Source of the DNA: an uncultured Collinsella sp.
GTDB lineage: Bacteria; Actinomycetota; Coriobacteriia; Coriobacteriales; Coriobacteriaceae
Assembly: GCA_900757235.1 (NCBI GenBank)
Contig: CAAENB010000133.1
Span: 1 to 17,718 of the forward strand
Length of the DNA stretch: 17,718 nt
Reading direction: 5' to 3'
Made by a program: the position numbers and the translations under genes
The notes under the pieces: model-generated
Seen by the model: the letters and a program-made list of their open reading frames with translations, nothing else
What the model was told of the DNA's origin: nothing
The model's database searches: none
Shown here: piece by piece, positions 7,594 through 14,981 of the stretch
How positions within the stretch are numbered: position 1 is the stretch's first letter
Layout: every line of letters begins with the position of its first letter

Positions 7594-8697
7594 ATGGCGA
7601 CGATGAACGAAAAAGATTACTACGAGATTCTGGGTGTCTCCAAGGACGCCACCTCGCGTGATATTCAAAAGGCTTTCCAGCAAAAGGCCCGTAAGCTCCA
7701 TCCGGACGTCAACAAAGAACCGGATGCCGAGGAAAAGTTTAAAGAGGTTTCCGAGGCCTACGCCGTGCTTTCGGATGAGCAAAAACGTGCGCGCTACGAC
7801 GCCATGCGTTCTGGCAATCCCTTTGCCGGTGCTCCTACGGCTTCGCCCTATGGTGGCGGCTACGCCGGCAGCACGGGCTATGGCAATCCCTTTGAGGGCG
7901 GCTTTCCCTTTGGTGGCGCCTGGGGCCAGCAGCGTCGCGGCCAGGCTGCCTACAATCCCGAGAACGGCGCCAATGTGGTCGTCGATATCAAACTCGACGC
8001 CAAGGAGGCCAAGGGCGGTGCCCGCAAGACCGTCCGCTACACGCGCTTCGATACCTGTAGCAACTGCGGCGGCTCGGGCTCCGTTTCGTCTGAGCATGCC
8101 CATACCTGCCCGAGCTGCGGTGGCCGCGGCCACATCGACGTCGACCTGTCCTTCCTGTTTGGTGCGGGCACGTTCCAGTCGGTCTGCCCCGAGTGCGGCG
8201 GTTCCGGTAAGGTCGTGGCCGACCCCTGCCCCGATTGCGGTGGCGGCGGGCGAACCCGTGTGACCTCCGAGCAGACGATTGAGTTTCCTGCCGGCACGCA
8301 CGATGGCGACGAGGTCCGCATTAGCGGCATGGGCCATGCTGGCACTAACGGTGCCGCGGGCGGCGACCTGGTCGGCCGCGCCCATGTTGAGGCCGAGCGC
8401 TTGGAAGGCAAGGCTCGTACCGGTTTTTACCTGATGGGCATCGTTGCTCCGTTTTTGGTACTGTCGGCCATTTCGGGCGTGTTCTCGTCCTTTGCCGTGA
8501 TGTGCTTTATTCCATTTACCATGGGCCTGTTCATGGTGCTTTCGGACGGTGTGCTTCATCGCAGCCTGCTGTGGTGGAAGCGCGGTGCGATGCAGTTTGC
8601 CAACGGTTTTGCCAACGGCTTCATGTTCGCGCTCGTGTCGGTTTGGTTCGCGAGCTGCTCGCAACGGGCCATGCTTTCGCCGTATCAAATGCAATAA
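7594..8697 (+). CDS. DnaJ-type co-chaperone with C-terminal membrane segment
   Basis: This is a J-domain protein expected to stimulate a DnaK-type Hsp70. From the ATG at 7594 it has 367 residues. The J domain spans about 7-70, with HPD at 36-38. A Gly/Phe-rich linker spans about 72-115. Four zinc-binding CxxC pairs are intact: C155/158, C172/175, C198/201, C212/215. The first substrate-binding lobe ends near 267 (GGDLVGRAHVEAE). The second lobe and the dimerisation tail of DnaJ are missing. Instead there are three hydrophobic stretches (about 278-297, 298-317, 339-357). Positive residues before the first (EGKARTG) and after the second (HRSLLWWKR) suit a cytoplasmic J domain. AGGAGG (7579-7584) supports this ATG; another ATG at 7603 is possible. 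The C-terminal codons show the same G/C-ending bias, so this is not an obvious frameshift. A membrane-tethered chaperone role is inference. Confidence 0.85.
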   Translation: MATMNEKDYYEILGVSKDATSRDIQKAFQQKARKLHPDVNKEPDAEEKFKEVSEAYAVLSDEQKRARYDAMRSGNPFAGAPTASPYGGGYAGSTGYGNPFEGGFPFGGAWGQQRRGQAAYNPENGANVVVDIKLDAKEAKGGARKTVRYTRFDTCSNCGGSGSVSSEHAHTCPSCGGRGHIDVDLSFLFGAGTFQSVCPECGGSGKVVADPCPDCGGGGRTRVTSEQTIEFPAGTHDGDEVRISGMGHAGTNGAAGGDLVGRAHVEAERLEGKARTGFYLMGIVAPFLVLSAISGVFSSFAVMCFIPFTMGLFMVLSDGVLHRSLLWWKRGAMQFANGFANGFMFALVSVWFASCSQRAMLSPYQMQ

Positions 8698-8726
8698 CAT
8701 CAAACCCTCTGTTTGCGGTCGGCCCA

Positions 8727-8739
8727 GCTTGGGTATAGG
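8727..8739 (+). promoter_or_regulatory. Promoter-like element (GCTTGGGTATAGG) between the two dnaJ genes
   Basis: The 81-base gap between the dnaJ genes holds GCTTGGGTATAGG, with TATAGG (8734-8739) as a possible -10. It matches the GCTCGGGTA found before lepA and the first dnaJ gene. A transcript from here would carry about 30 bases of leader before the GTG start at 8779. There is no convincing -35 (TTTGCG at 8712-8717 is weak). Confidence 0.4.
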
Positions 8740-8778
8740 ACGCACTGTGACAATAATGAAAGTCGGAAGGATTCGGTC

Positions 8779-9927
8779 GTGTCGGAAAATAGGGATTACT
8801 ACGAGGTACTTGGCGTCGACAGGGATGCCGACGCGCGGACGATTAAGCGTGCGTTTCTAAAGAAGGCCCGTACCGTACATCCGGATGTTTCGGACGACCC
8901 CGAGGCCGAGGCCAAGTTCAAGGAGCTCAACGAGGCCTATTCCGTTCTTTCCGATGAGCAGAAGCGTGCTAACTACGACCGTTACGGCACCGCGGACGGC
9001 CCCGGTGGCTCTGGTTATGTCGACATCAACGATATCTTTGGTGGCATGGGCATGGACGACCTGTTCTCGTCGTTTTTTGGCGGCGGTGCCGGTGGTGGCG
9101 CCCGCAGCCGTCGTGAGCGTCGTCGCGGACGTGACATGGCCATCTCGCTTTCGGTGACGCTCGAGGAGGCGGCGCTCGGCTGCAAAAAGACGATCAGCTA
9201 TGATCGCCTTGCTCCCTGTGAGGACTGCAACGGTACCGGTAGGGCCGAGGGTGCACAGGAAAAGCAATGCAGTCGCTGCCACGGTACGGGCTACGTCACG
9301 ACGGTTCAGCGATCGTTTTTGGGCCAGGTTCAGTCTTCCTCGCCTTGCCCCGACTGCCATGGCGAGGGCACGGTTATCGACCATCCCTGCGAGACCTGCG
9401 ACGGTCAGGGCCGCACGCCTTCGCACGAAAAGATCGACATCGATATTCCCGCCGGCGTTTCGACCGGTCGCCAGCTGCGTGTGAGCGGCTTTGGCGAGGC
9501 CGGCCTTCGCGGCGAGCCTTCGGGCGACCTGATTGTCAACGTGCGCGTTGCCGACCATGAGCGCTTTAAGCGCAACAGTGACGACCTGTACCTGGTGAGC
9601 GATATCTCGATTGCGCAGGCTGCGCTCGGCTGCGAGATCGAGGTCGAGGGCATTATGCCCGACGAGGTCGTTAAGGTGACGGTTCCCGCCGGCGCCCAGT
9701 ACGGCGACACCGTGAGCGTCAATAATTACGGCATGCCGCGCATTGGCGGTGGCGGTTCGCGTGGCCGCCTGATCGTGCAATTGCGCGTGGTCGTTCCCAC
9801 CAATCTTTCCAATAAGCAACGCGAGCTGCTCCGTGCTTTTGCCGATGAGATGGGCGATGATGTCGCTTCCGGTAAGAAGTCGGTGACCGACCGTATCAAG
9901 AGTGCCCTCGACGATATCCTCGATTAA
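8779..9927 (+). CDS. dnaJ: Chaperone protein DnaJ (canonical type I)
   Basis: This is a full type I DnaJ, the Hsp40 partner that brings unfolded clients to DnaK and stimulates its ATPase. It has 382 residues. The J domain is about 5-68, with HPD at 34-36. A short Gly/Phe-rich linker follows. The zinc finger has C147/150, C164/167, C190/193 and C204/207. Both C-terminal lobes are present (DIDIPAGVSTGRQLRVSGFG and the ALGCEIEVEG / GRLIVQLRVVVP region), plus the dimerisation tail. The GTG at 8779 is chosen because GGAAGG (8765-8770) precedes it and homology starts at SENRDYYEVLG; upstream in-frame codons lie in the intergenic gap. The length and place beside hemW and phoH match the actinobacterial DnaJ2 type. 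dnaK, grpE and hrcA are not in the window, so its Hsp70 partner must be encoded elsewhere. Confidence 0.95.
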   Translation: MSENRDYYEVLGVDRDADARTIKRAFLKKARTVHPDVSDDPEAEAKFKELNEAYSVLSDEQKRANYDRYGTADGPGGSGYVDINDIFGGMGMDDLFSSFFGGGAGGGARSRRERRRGRDMAISLSVTLEEAALGCKKTISYDRLAPCEDCNGTGRAEGAQEKQCSRCHGTGYVTTVQRSFLGQVQSSSPCPDCHGEGTVIDHPCETCDGQGRTPSHEKIDIDIPAGVSTGRQLRVSGFGEAGLRGEPSGDLIVNVRVADHERFKRNSDDLYLVSDISIAQAALGCEIEVEGIMPDEVVKVTVPAGAQYGDTVSVNNYGMPRIGGGGSRGRLIVQLRVVVPTNLSNKQRELLRAFADEMGDDVASGKKSVTDRIKSALDDILD

Positions 9928-9936
9928 GGAGCCCGC

Positions 9937-11229
9937 GTGCTCGCACCCCATATTTCCGTCGTCAACCTCGGCTGCCGTGTCAACCGGGTTGAGTCTGACC
10001 GTATCACTGCCGATCTTATGCGCCTGGGCTTTGCTATTGTGGAGCCCCACGATGCCGATCTGATCGTAATCAATACCTGTGCCGTGACGGGCGAGGCCGA
10101 GGCTAAGACCCGCAAGGCCGTCCGCCATGCGCTGGCCCATCCAAACGAGCCTTATGTGCTCGTGACCGGTTGCGTGGTCAATTTGCATCCCGAGGAGCTG
10201 TTGGAGCTCTCGGATCGCGTGATCGCCGAGCCGTCCAAGATTGATGTCGCCGAACGTGTCTGCGAGGTGCTGGGCGTTGAGTCCGATAGCGTTCCCGCCT
10301 GCAGCGATGGCGAGGTGGTCGATGCGCTCGGTCGCTCTCGCCTGGGCGTGAAGATCCAGGACGGCTGCAACCATCGCTGCACCTATTGCATTGTGTGGAA
10401 GGCGCGCGGCCCCGAGCGCTCCGTGCCCGTCGAGTCCGTGCTTGAACAAGTTCGCGAGGCCCAGGAGGCCGGCGTGCCCGAGGTGGTGCTGACCGGTGTG
10501 AACCTGGGTGCCTACGATGGCAAGAGCGCGACCGACGAGCATGTCGAAATCGATGAGCTGCTCGAGGCCATCATGGAGCGCACGACTATTGCGCATGTGC
10601 GCATTTCCTCGGTCGAGCCCATGGATATCTCTGAGCGCCTGCTTAAGGTTATGGCGCGCTATCCGCAGCGTATCGCCCCGTTTTTGCACCTGCCCGTGCA
10701 GTCCGGCTGTACGGCGACCCTGCATCGCATGGGTCGTCCCTATAGCGCGGAGGCCTTTGAGGACACGGTGCGTATGATTCGCGCCAACTTGCCCCAGGCG
10801 TCTCTTTCCTGCGATGTCATCGTCGGTTTTCCTGGTGAGACGGACGAGGAGTTCGAGGAGTCGTTGGCGCTGTGCCGCCGTGTGGGTTTCTCGCGTATGC
10901 ACGTGTTCCGCTACAGCAAGCGTCCCGGTACCCTTGCTGCCGACATGCCCGACCAGGTGCCGCCCGAGGTTATGGCCGAGCGCAGCCGTCGTATGCGAGA
11001 CACGGCGCAGGAGCTCGCTATTGCCGATGCTCGTCGTCGCGTGGGCACTGTCGAGCGTGCCGTGCTCGAGTATGGTGACAACCTGACGCTCGGTTCGTTC
11101 CATCATGCCCGTCTTGACGATACCTGTGGACTTACAGCCCCGTGCCTGCTCGATGTTGCTATCATCGGAGTCGATGATTCCGGCTTGGTCCATGCGCGCA
11201 GGGAGGTCCATGGAAGCCTCGAAGATTAG
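9937..11229 (+). CDS. mtaB: tRNA t6A37 methylthiotransferase MtaB-like
   Basis: MtaB is a radical SAM methylthiotransferase that converts t6A at position 37 of ANN-decoding tRNAs to ms2t6A. The protein has 430 residues. The N-terminal MTTase domain carries VNLGCRVNRVESD with C13, and further cluster cysteines C48 and C79. The radical SAM motif is CNHRCTYC (C144, C148, C151). HLPVQSGCTATLHRMGRPY and DVIVGFPGETDEEFEES are the family's core signatures. The last ~60 residues correspond to the TRAM region. The start is GTG at 9937, with AAGGAG (9926-9931) overlapping the dnaJ stop codon, so it is likely cotranscribed with dnaJ. MtaB is preferred over MiaB and RimO because of the GCRVN (not GCQMN) opening and the gene order dnaJ-mtaB, which is common in Gram-positive bacteria. 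Confidence 0.9.
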   Translation: MLAPHISVVNLGCRVNRVESDRITADLMRLGFAIVEPHDADLIVINTCAVTGEAEAKTRKAVRHALAHPNEPYVLVTGCVVNLHPEELLELSDRVIAEPSKIDVAERVCEVLGVESDSVPACSDGEVVDALGRSRLGVKIQDGCNHRCTYCIVWKARGPERSVPVESVLEQVREAQEAGVPEVVLTGVNLGAYDGKSATDEHVEIDELLEAIMERTTIAHVRISSVEPMDISERLLKVMARYPQRIAPFLHLPVQSGCTATLHRMGRPYSAEAFEDTVRMIRANLPQASLSCDVIVGFPGETDEEFEESLALCRRVGFSRMHVFRYSKRPGTLAADMPDQVPPEVMAERSRRMRDTAQELAIADARRRVGTVERAVLEYGDNLTLGSFHHARLDDTCGLTAPCLLDVAIIGVDDSGLVHARREVHGSLED

Positions 11230-12196
11230 ACTTACCGTTCCCGAGGGAGTTGATCCCTCGCGTGTTTTGGGCGCCGGCGACGGCGTCCTTCGTGCGCTCG
11301 AGAGTTTGGTTCGCGCTCACGTGGTCGCCCGTGGCGATAGCATCGCCGTGAGCGGTGACCCGGACGAGGTCGAACTCGTGGCGCGTTTTTTCGAACACGC
11401 TTTTCGCGAGGCGGCGGCCGGTCGTACCCTGTCTGCCGACGATGTCTCTCGCTGCCTGGCCGTCTTGCGCGACGGTGAGCACGAGGCTACGTCGCTTCGC
11501 GATGACGTGCTGCTTTCGTATCGCGGCCGCGTCATTCGCCCCAAGACGCTCGGGCAAAAGCGCTATGTGGATGCCATCCGCTCGCATACCATCACGTTTG
11601 GCCTGGGTCCAGCCGGTACCGGTAAGACTTATCTGGCCATGGCGCTCGCCGTTGCCGCGCTCAAGCGCCACGAGGTGGGCCGCCTGATCCTGACGCGTCC
11701 GGTTGTCGAAGCAGGGGAGAACCTGGGCTTTTTGCCCGGCACCCTCGAGGAAAAGATCGATCCGTACATGCGTCCGCTCTACGACGCCCTTTTTGACATG
11801 ATGGATCGCGAGCGCACCGATGAGCTTATGGAGCGCGGCGTGATCGAGATCGCCCCGCTTGCCTATATGCGCGGTCGTACGCTGAGCGATGCCTTCGTGG
11901 TGCTCGACGAAGCGCAAAATACCACGCCCGAGCAGATGAAGATGTTCCTGACACGACTTGGATTCAACTCAAAGTTCGTGATTACCGGCGACCTCAGCCA
12001 GCGCGACCTGGTGGGTCGTCGTGGTGGCTTGGCGGATGTCGAGAAGATTTTGGGCCGTGTCGACGATGTGGCGTTTGCACACCTGGAGCGCGCCGACGTG
12101 GTGCGCCATGCCCTGGTAGGTCGTATCGTTGAGGCATATGATGCTTATGATGGCGTGCGCGAGCAGCGCTCGCGCGATCGAAAGGAGTCCCGTTGA
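11210..12196 (+). CDS. phoH: PhoH-like ATPase
   Basis: PhoH is a cytoplasmic P-loop ATPase linked by context to RNA metabolism, often paired with YbeY. The product has 328 residues, near the usual 320-350. After an N-terminal region of about 100 residues resembling the KH-like part of the family comes RPKTLGQKRYVDAI. Then come Walker A GPAGTGKT (133-140), Walker B VVLDEAQ (230-236) and ITGDLSQRD (258-266), all intact. The ATG at 11210 overlaps the end of mtaB by 20 bases. A GGGAGG (11201-11206) lies unusually close, 3 bases before it. An in-frame ATG at 11192 is an alternative without a clear ribosome binding site. The phoH stop overlaps the ybeY start. The biochemical role of PhoH is not settled; the neighbours suggest ribosome or RNA maturation. 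Confidence 0.93.
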   Translation: MEASKIRLTVPEGVDPSRVLGAGDGVLRALESLVRAHVVARGDSIAVSGDPDEVELVARFFEHAFREAAAGRTLSADDVSRCLAVLRDGEHEATSLRDDVLLSYRGRVIRPKTLGQKRYVDAIRSHTITFGLGPAGTGKTYLAMALAVAALKRHEVGRLILTRPVVEAGENLGFLPGTLEEKIDPYMRPLYDALFDMMDRERTDELMERGVIEIAPLAYMRGRTLSDAFVVLDEAQNTTPEQMKMFLTRLGFNSKFVITGDLSQRDLVGRRGGLADVEKILGRVDDVAFAHLERADVVRHALVGRIVEAYDAYDGVREQRSRDRKESR

Positions 12197-12702
12197 GTGT
12201 ATTGATCAGCAACGATGCCGAGCTCGATACGCTGCTCGACTCGCAGGAGGTAGAGCACATCTGCGAGGTTGTGCTTGCCGCCGAGGGAGTTGAGCGTGAA
12301 GTCGAGATTTCTCTTTCGTATGTCGATGAGGACGAGATGCACGAGCTCAACCACGAGTGGCGTGGCATCGACCGCACCACCGATGTCCTCTCGTTTGAAT
12401 GCGACTCGGCCTTTGACGAGGATATTCCCGTTGACGAGACGCTCGAGCTCGGCGATATCATCTTGGCCCCGCAGGTCATTGCCCGTCAGGCCCCCGGCTT
12501 TGGCAATAGCCCTGCCGACGAGTGCCGCCTGATGCTCGTGCATGGCATGCTGCACCTGCTGGGGTATGACCATATCGAGGACGACGAGGCCGAGGTCATG
12601 GAGGCCCGCGAGGACGCTATCCTGCGCGATCTGGCGCTCGAGCGCGGCGAGGACCCCAAACTCGTTCACGTCGGCCCCATCACCAATCATGTCCACGACT
12701 AG
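12193..12702 (+). CDS. ybeY: Endoribonuclease YbeY (rRNA maturation)
   Basis: YbeY is a metal-dependent endoribonuclease needed for 16S rRNA 3'-end maturation and ribosome quality control. The protein has 169 residues, the usual size. The zinc signature HGMLHLLGYDH (117-127) is complete, preceded by the conserved RTTDVLSFE (61-69) and ELGDIILAP. The start is TTG at 12193, which overlaps the phoH stop as TTGA. AAGGAG (12182-12187) sits 5 bases before it, and no ATG or GTG in frame fits better. The overlap implies translational coupling with phoH. The ybeY-era linkage fits known physical and functional ties between YbeY, Era and 30S assembly. Confidence 0.95.
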   Translation: MSVLISNDAELDTLLDSQEVEHICEVVLAAEGVEREVEISLSYVDEDEMHELNHEWRGIDRTTDVLSFECDSAFDEDIPVDETLELGDIILAPQVIARQAPGFGNSPADECRLMLVHGMLHLLGYDHIEDDEAEVMEAREDAILRDLALERGEDPKLVHVGPITNHVHD

Positions 12703-12711
12703 GAGCCGTTT

Positions 12712-13089
12712 ATGATTCCCGGATCGAACAAGGACCATCCGTCCTTTTTAAAGTCGTTCTCCTACGCCATGGAGGGCTTCGTCACCGCCGTCAAGACCGA
12801 GCGCAACATTAAGGTCATGCTCGTGGCGGGCGTGTGCACTGTCATTGCCGGCTGCATTGTGGGGCTCGACATTGCCGAGTGGGCTACGATTATCATCTGC
12901 TGCGGCCTGGTGATTCACGGCGAGCTGTGCAACACCGCCATGGAGGCGATTGTCGATCTGGCGACCCAGGAGCTCCATCCGCTGGCAAAACGCGCCAAGG
13001 ACATCGCCGCCGCCTCGGTATACGTACTTTCAATCACCGCCGCGATTGTGGGCTTGCTGGTATTTGCCCACGCGCTCGGCTTTATTTAG
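12712..13089 (+). CDS. dgkA: Diacylglycerol/undecaprenol kinase, small membrane type
   Basis: This small integral membrane kinase phosphorylates undecaprenol (Gram-positive type) or diacylglycerol, feeding lipid carrier recycling for the cell wall. It has 125 residues, with hydrophobic helices at about 33-51, 55-69 and 101-123. The family signature is present in order: E71, N74 and E78 within GELCNTAMEAIVDL, D82, then K93 and the KD pair (96-97) in HPLAKRAKDIAAASV. The ATG at 12712 has AGGAG (12701-12705) overlapping the ybeY stop. Its place between ybeY and era is conserved in Gram-positive genomes, where a cytidine deaminase gene often follows; that gene is absent here. Undecaprenol as substrate is inferred from relatives in Gram-positive bacteria. 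Confidence 0.93.
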   Translation: MIPGSNKDHPSFLKSFSYAMEGFVTAVKTERNIKVMLVAGVCTVIAGCIVGLDIAEWATIIICCGLVIHGELCNTAMEAIVDLATQELHPLAKRAKDIAAASVYVLSITAAIVGLLVFAHALGFI

Positions 13090-13101
13090 AAAGGGATTCC
13101 C

Positions 13102-14169
13102 ATGTCCGACAATATGCAGCCTACCGATGAGATTTTGGACGACGAGTCCCCGGATGCTAAGGCGACCGAGGCCTATGAGGAAGTCGAGGAGTTCGACCCG
13201 TTTGAGGGCATGAGCGACGAAGAACTCGACGCCCTGTGTGACGAGGATGATGCCCCCATGGGCTTTGGCGACGTTGAGCCCGGGTTCCGCAGCGGCTTCG
13301 TCGCCCTGGTCGGTCGTCCCAACGCCGGCAAGTCCACGCTGCTCAACGCCTGCTATGGCAAAAAGGTTGCCATCACCTCGCCGGTGGCCCAAACGACCCG
13401 CCGCCGTATGCGCGCCGTCGTCAACCGCCCCGGCTACCAGCTGGTCTTTGTCGATACCCCGGGTATCCACAAGCCCAAGGATGGCCTGGGGTCCGAGCTC
13501 AACAAGAGCGCGCTGTTCGAGCTGAACGATGTTGACGTCGTCGCGTTTTTGATCGATGCCACTAAGCCTATCGGCAGGGGAGACGCCTGGGTTGCCGAAC
13601 GCGTCAAGAATGCTCGCTGCAAGAAGGTCCTGGTGCTCACCAAGGCCGACGAGGCCGACCCCGCACAGGTCATGGAGCAGCTTAAGGCTGCCCACGAGCT
13701 CATGGAATATGACGACGAGATCGTGACGTCGTCGGTCAAGAACTTTAACGTCGATGCCTTCATCGAGACCGTTGCGCACTTTTTGCCCGAGGGTCCGCGT
13801 TGGTTCCCCGAGGACATGGGTACCGACGCTTCCGATGAGACGCTCGTTGCCGAGTTTGTGCGCGAGAAGGTCTTGCGCCGCACCCGTGATGAGATCCCGC
13901 ACTCCGTGGGCGTGATTTGCGATGCGCTTGAGCAGACCAAGAAGGTGCTGCGCGTGCACGCCACCATTTACGTCGAGCGTGAGGGCCAGAAGGGCATCAT
14001 CATCGGCAAGGGCGGCGAGATGATCAAACATATCGGCATCGACGCCCGTCGCGACCTTGAGCGCATCTTTGGCACCCAGGTCTTTTTGGAGCTGGACGTG
14101 AAGGTCAAGGCCGGCTGGCGTGACGACGAGGCCCAGATTCGCCGCTTTGGCTATAACGCCGAGGATTAG
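13102..14169 (+). CDS. era: GTPase Era with acidic N-terminal extension
   Basis: Era is an essential GTPase that binds the 3' end of 16S rRNA and assists 30S assembly. GTPase motifs: G1 GRPNAGKST (71-79), G3 DTPG (118-121), G4 TKAD (180-183), G5-like SSVKN (210-214). The KH RNA-binding domain has GIIIGKGGEMIKHIG (298-312). The protein has 355 residues against a usual ~300. The excess is an N-terminal tail of about 62 residues with 24 Asp/Glu in the first 60 and a single Lys. G4 has Thr for the common Asn, a variant I associate with actinobacterial Era. The start ATG at 13102 has an AAAGGGA ribosome binding site just after dgkA; no start nearer the GTPase fold is better placed. The acidic tail is of unknown function. 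Confidence 0.95.
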   Translation: MSDNMQPTDEILDDESPDAKATEAYEEVEEFDPFEGMSDEELDALCDEDDAPMGFGDVEPGFRSGFVALVGRPNAGKSTLLNACYGKKVAITSPVAQTTRRRMRAVVNRPGYQLVFVDTPGIHKPKDGLGSELNKSALFELNDVDVVAFLIDATKPIGRGDAWVAERVKNARCKKVLVLTKADEADPAQVMEQLKAAHELMEYDDEIVTSSVKNFNVDAFIETVAHFLPEGPRWFPEDMGTDASDETLVAEFVREKVLRRTRDEIPHSVGVICDALEQTKKVLRVHATIYVEREGQKGIIIGKGGEMIKHIGIDARRDLERIFGTQVFLELDVKVKAGWRDDEAQIRRFGYNAED

Positions 14170-14184
14170 GGACACGCGGCGCGA

Positions 14185-14934
14185 ATGGCAGGTTCTCGTA
14201 CATATCGCACGAAAGTGCTCGTGCTCGATAAGACGAAGCTCAAAGAGTCGGACCTGATCCTGACGATGCTTGACGAGCGGGGTCGGCAGGTTCGTGCCGT
14301 GGCAAAGGGCGCCCGCAAACCCGGCGGACGCCTGGCTGCGCGCTGCGAGATGTTCTGTACCGTTGATCTGCTGCTTGCGCATGGACGGTCGCTCGACGTG
14401 GTTTCCCAGGCCGAGCTTATGGAGGCGCCGCTCGGCGCTGCTCCCGATTACGAGATGACATACGCCGCAAGCGCGATCGCCGAGGTCGCGCGCGTGTGCT
14501 CGTTCGAGGACGCCGAGGATCCGTTTACCTTTGCCATCACGCAGCGGGCGCTCACACTTGTCGGCAGCGGGCTCGACGCGGCACATATGGACCTGCTCGT
14601 GGCGGCCTTTGTCTTTAAATTGCTGTCGCACGTTGGCTACCGACCCGATTTTTCGGCCTGCGTGCTGTGCGGAGACCCGATGCTGTCGTATTTTTCGCCC
14701 CAGGCGGGCGGCCTCATATGCGGGTCGTGCGCGTCGAGCGTGCCCGGTGCCGAGCTGGTGTCGACCGGTGAGGTCGCATGGCTGCGCGCCCTCATGTCCA
14801 TGACCTTCGATGCGCTTATGGCCGAGAGGGTCGACCCCCATACCGCTGCCTTTTTGCTGGGGCTTTCGCACGTGTGGGCTGCGACGCACACCGATCAGCG
14901 CCTCCGTGCGATGGAATTCATGTTGGGTCGGTGA
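14185..14934 (+). CDS. recO: DNA repair protein RecO
   Basis: RecO works with RecR and RecF to load RecA onto SSB-coated single-stranded DNA during gap repair. The protein has 249 residues, the usual size. An N-terminal OB fold (TYRTKVLVLDKTKLKESD, then GARKPGGRLAA at 42-52) is followed by a helical domain. A zinc finger lies at C159/C162 and C179/C182 (CVLC ... CGSC pattern), typical of Gram-positive and actinobacterial RecO. The start ATG is 15 bases after the era stop; the ribosome binding site is weak (TTAGGGA). era-recO adjacency is highly conserved. It is the last gene of the mtaB-recO run, and no terminator is visible before the rpsO promoter 25 bases downstream. Confidence 0.95.
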   Translation: MAGSRTYRTKVLVLDKTKLKESDLILTMLDERGRQVRAVAKGARKPGGRLAARCEMFCTVDLLLAHGRSLDVVSQAELMEAPLGAAPDYEMTYAASAIAEVARVCSFEDAEDPFTFAITQRALTLVGSGLDAAHMDLLVAAFVFKLLSHVGYRPDFSACVLCGDPMLSYFSPQAGGLICGSCASSVPGAELVSTGEVAWLRALMSMTFDALMAERVDPHTAAFLLGLSHVWAATHTDQRLRAMEFMLGR

Positions 14935-14958
14935 TGATGCGCAGGCGCGGGCTGCTTG

Positions 14959-14967
14959 TGGTAACAT
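14959..14967 (+). promoter_or_regulatory. Extended -10 promoter of rpsO
   Basis: TGGTAACAT (14959-14967) fits an extended -10 element, with TAACAT as the hexamer. No -35 is recognisable at 17 bases. Transcription would begin near 14974, giving a leader of about 100 bases. It resembles the rpsT promoter, which also relies on an extended -10. Confidence 0.5.
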
Positions 14968-14981
14968 ACCGATCTGTTGGT

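Noticed and set aside
8268..8697. Possible frameshift creating the hydrophobic C-terminus of the first dnaJ gene
   Set aside because: The other two forward frames downstream do not encode a DnaJ second lobe. The in-frame sequence keeps coding-like third-position bias and gives coherent helices with positive-inside charges.
7429..8745. 438-codon open frame on the minus strand
   Set aside because: It spans the end of hemW and all of the first dnaJ gene in antisense, without motifs or a ribosome binding site worth noting.
8756..8860. 34-codon ORF overlapping the start of the canonical dnaJ out of frame
   Set aside because: It has an ATG but no good ribosome binding site, and its product is not recognisable. 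The dnaJ GTG at 8779 has the better signal.
8857..11211. 784-codon open frame on the minus strand
   Set aside because: It lies opposite dnaJ and mtaB, whose identities are certain. Its product is rich in His, Gly, Asp and Leu with no recognisable domain, as expected from the antisense of GC-biased codons.
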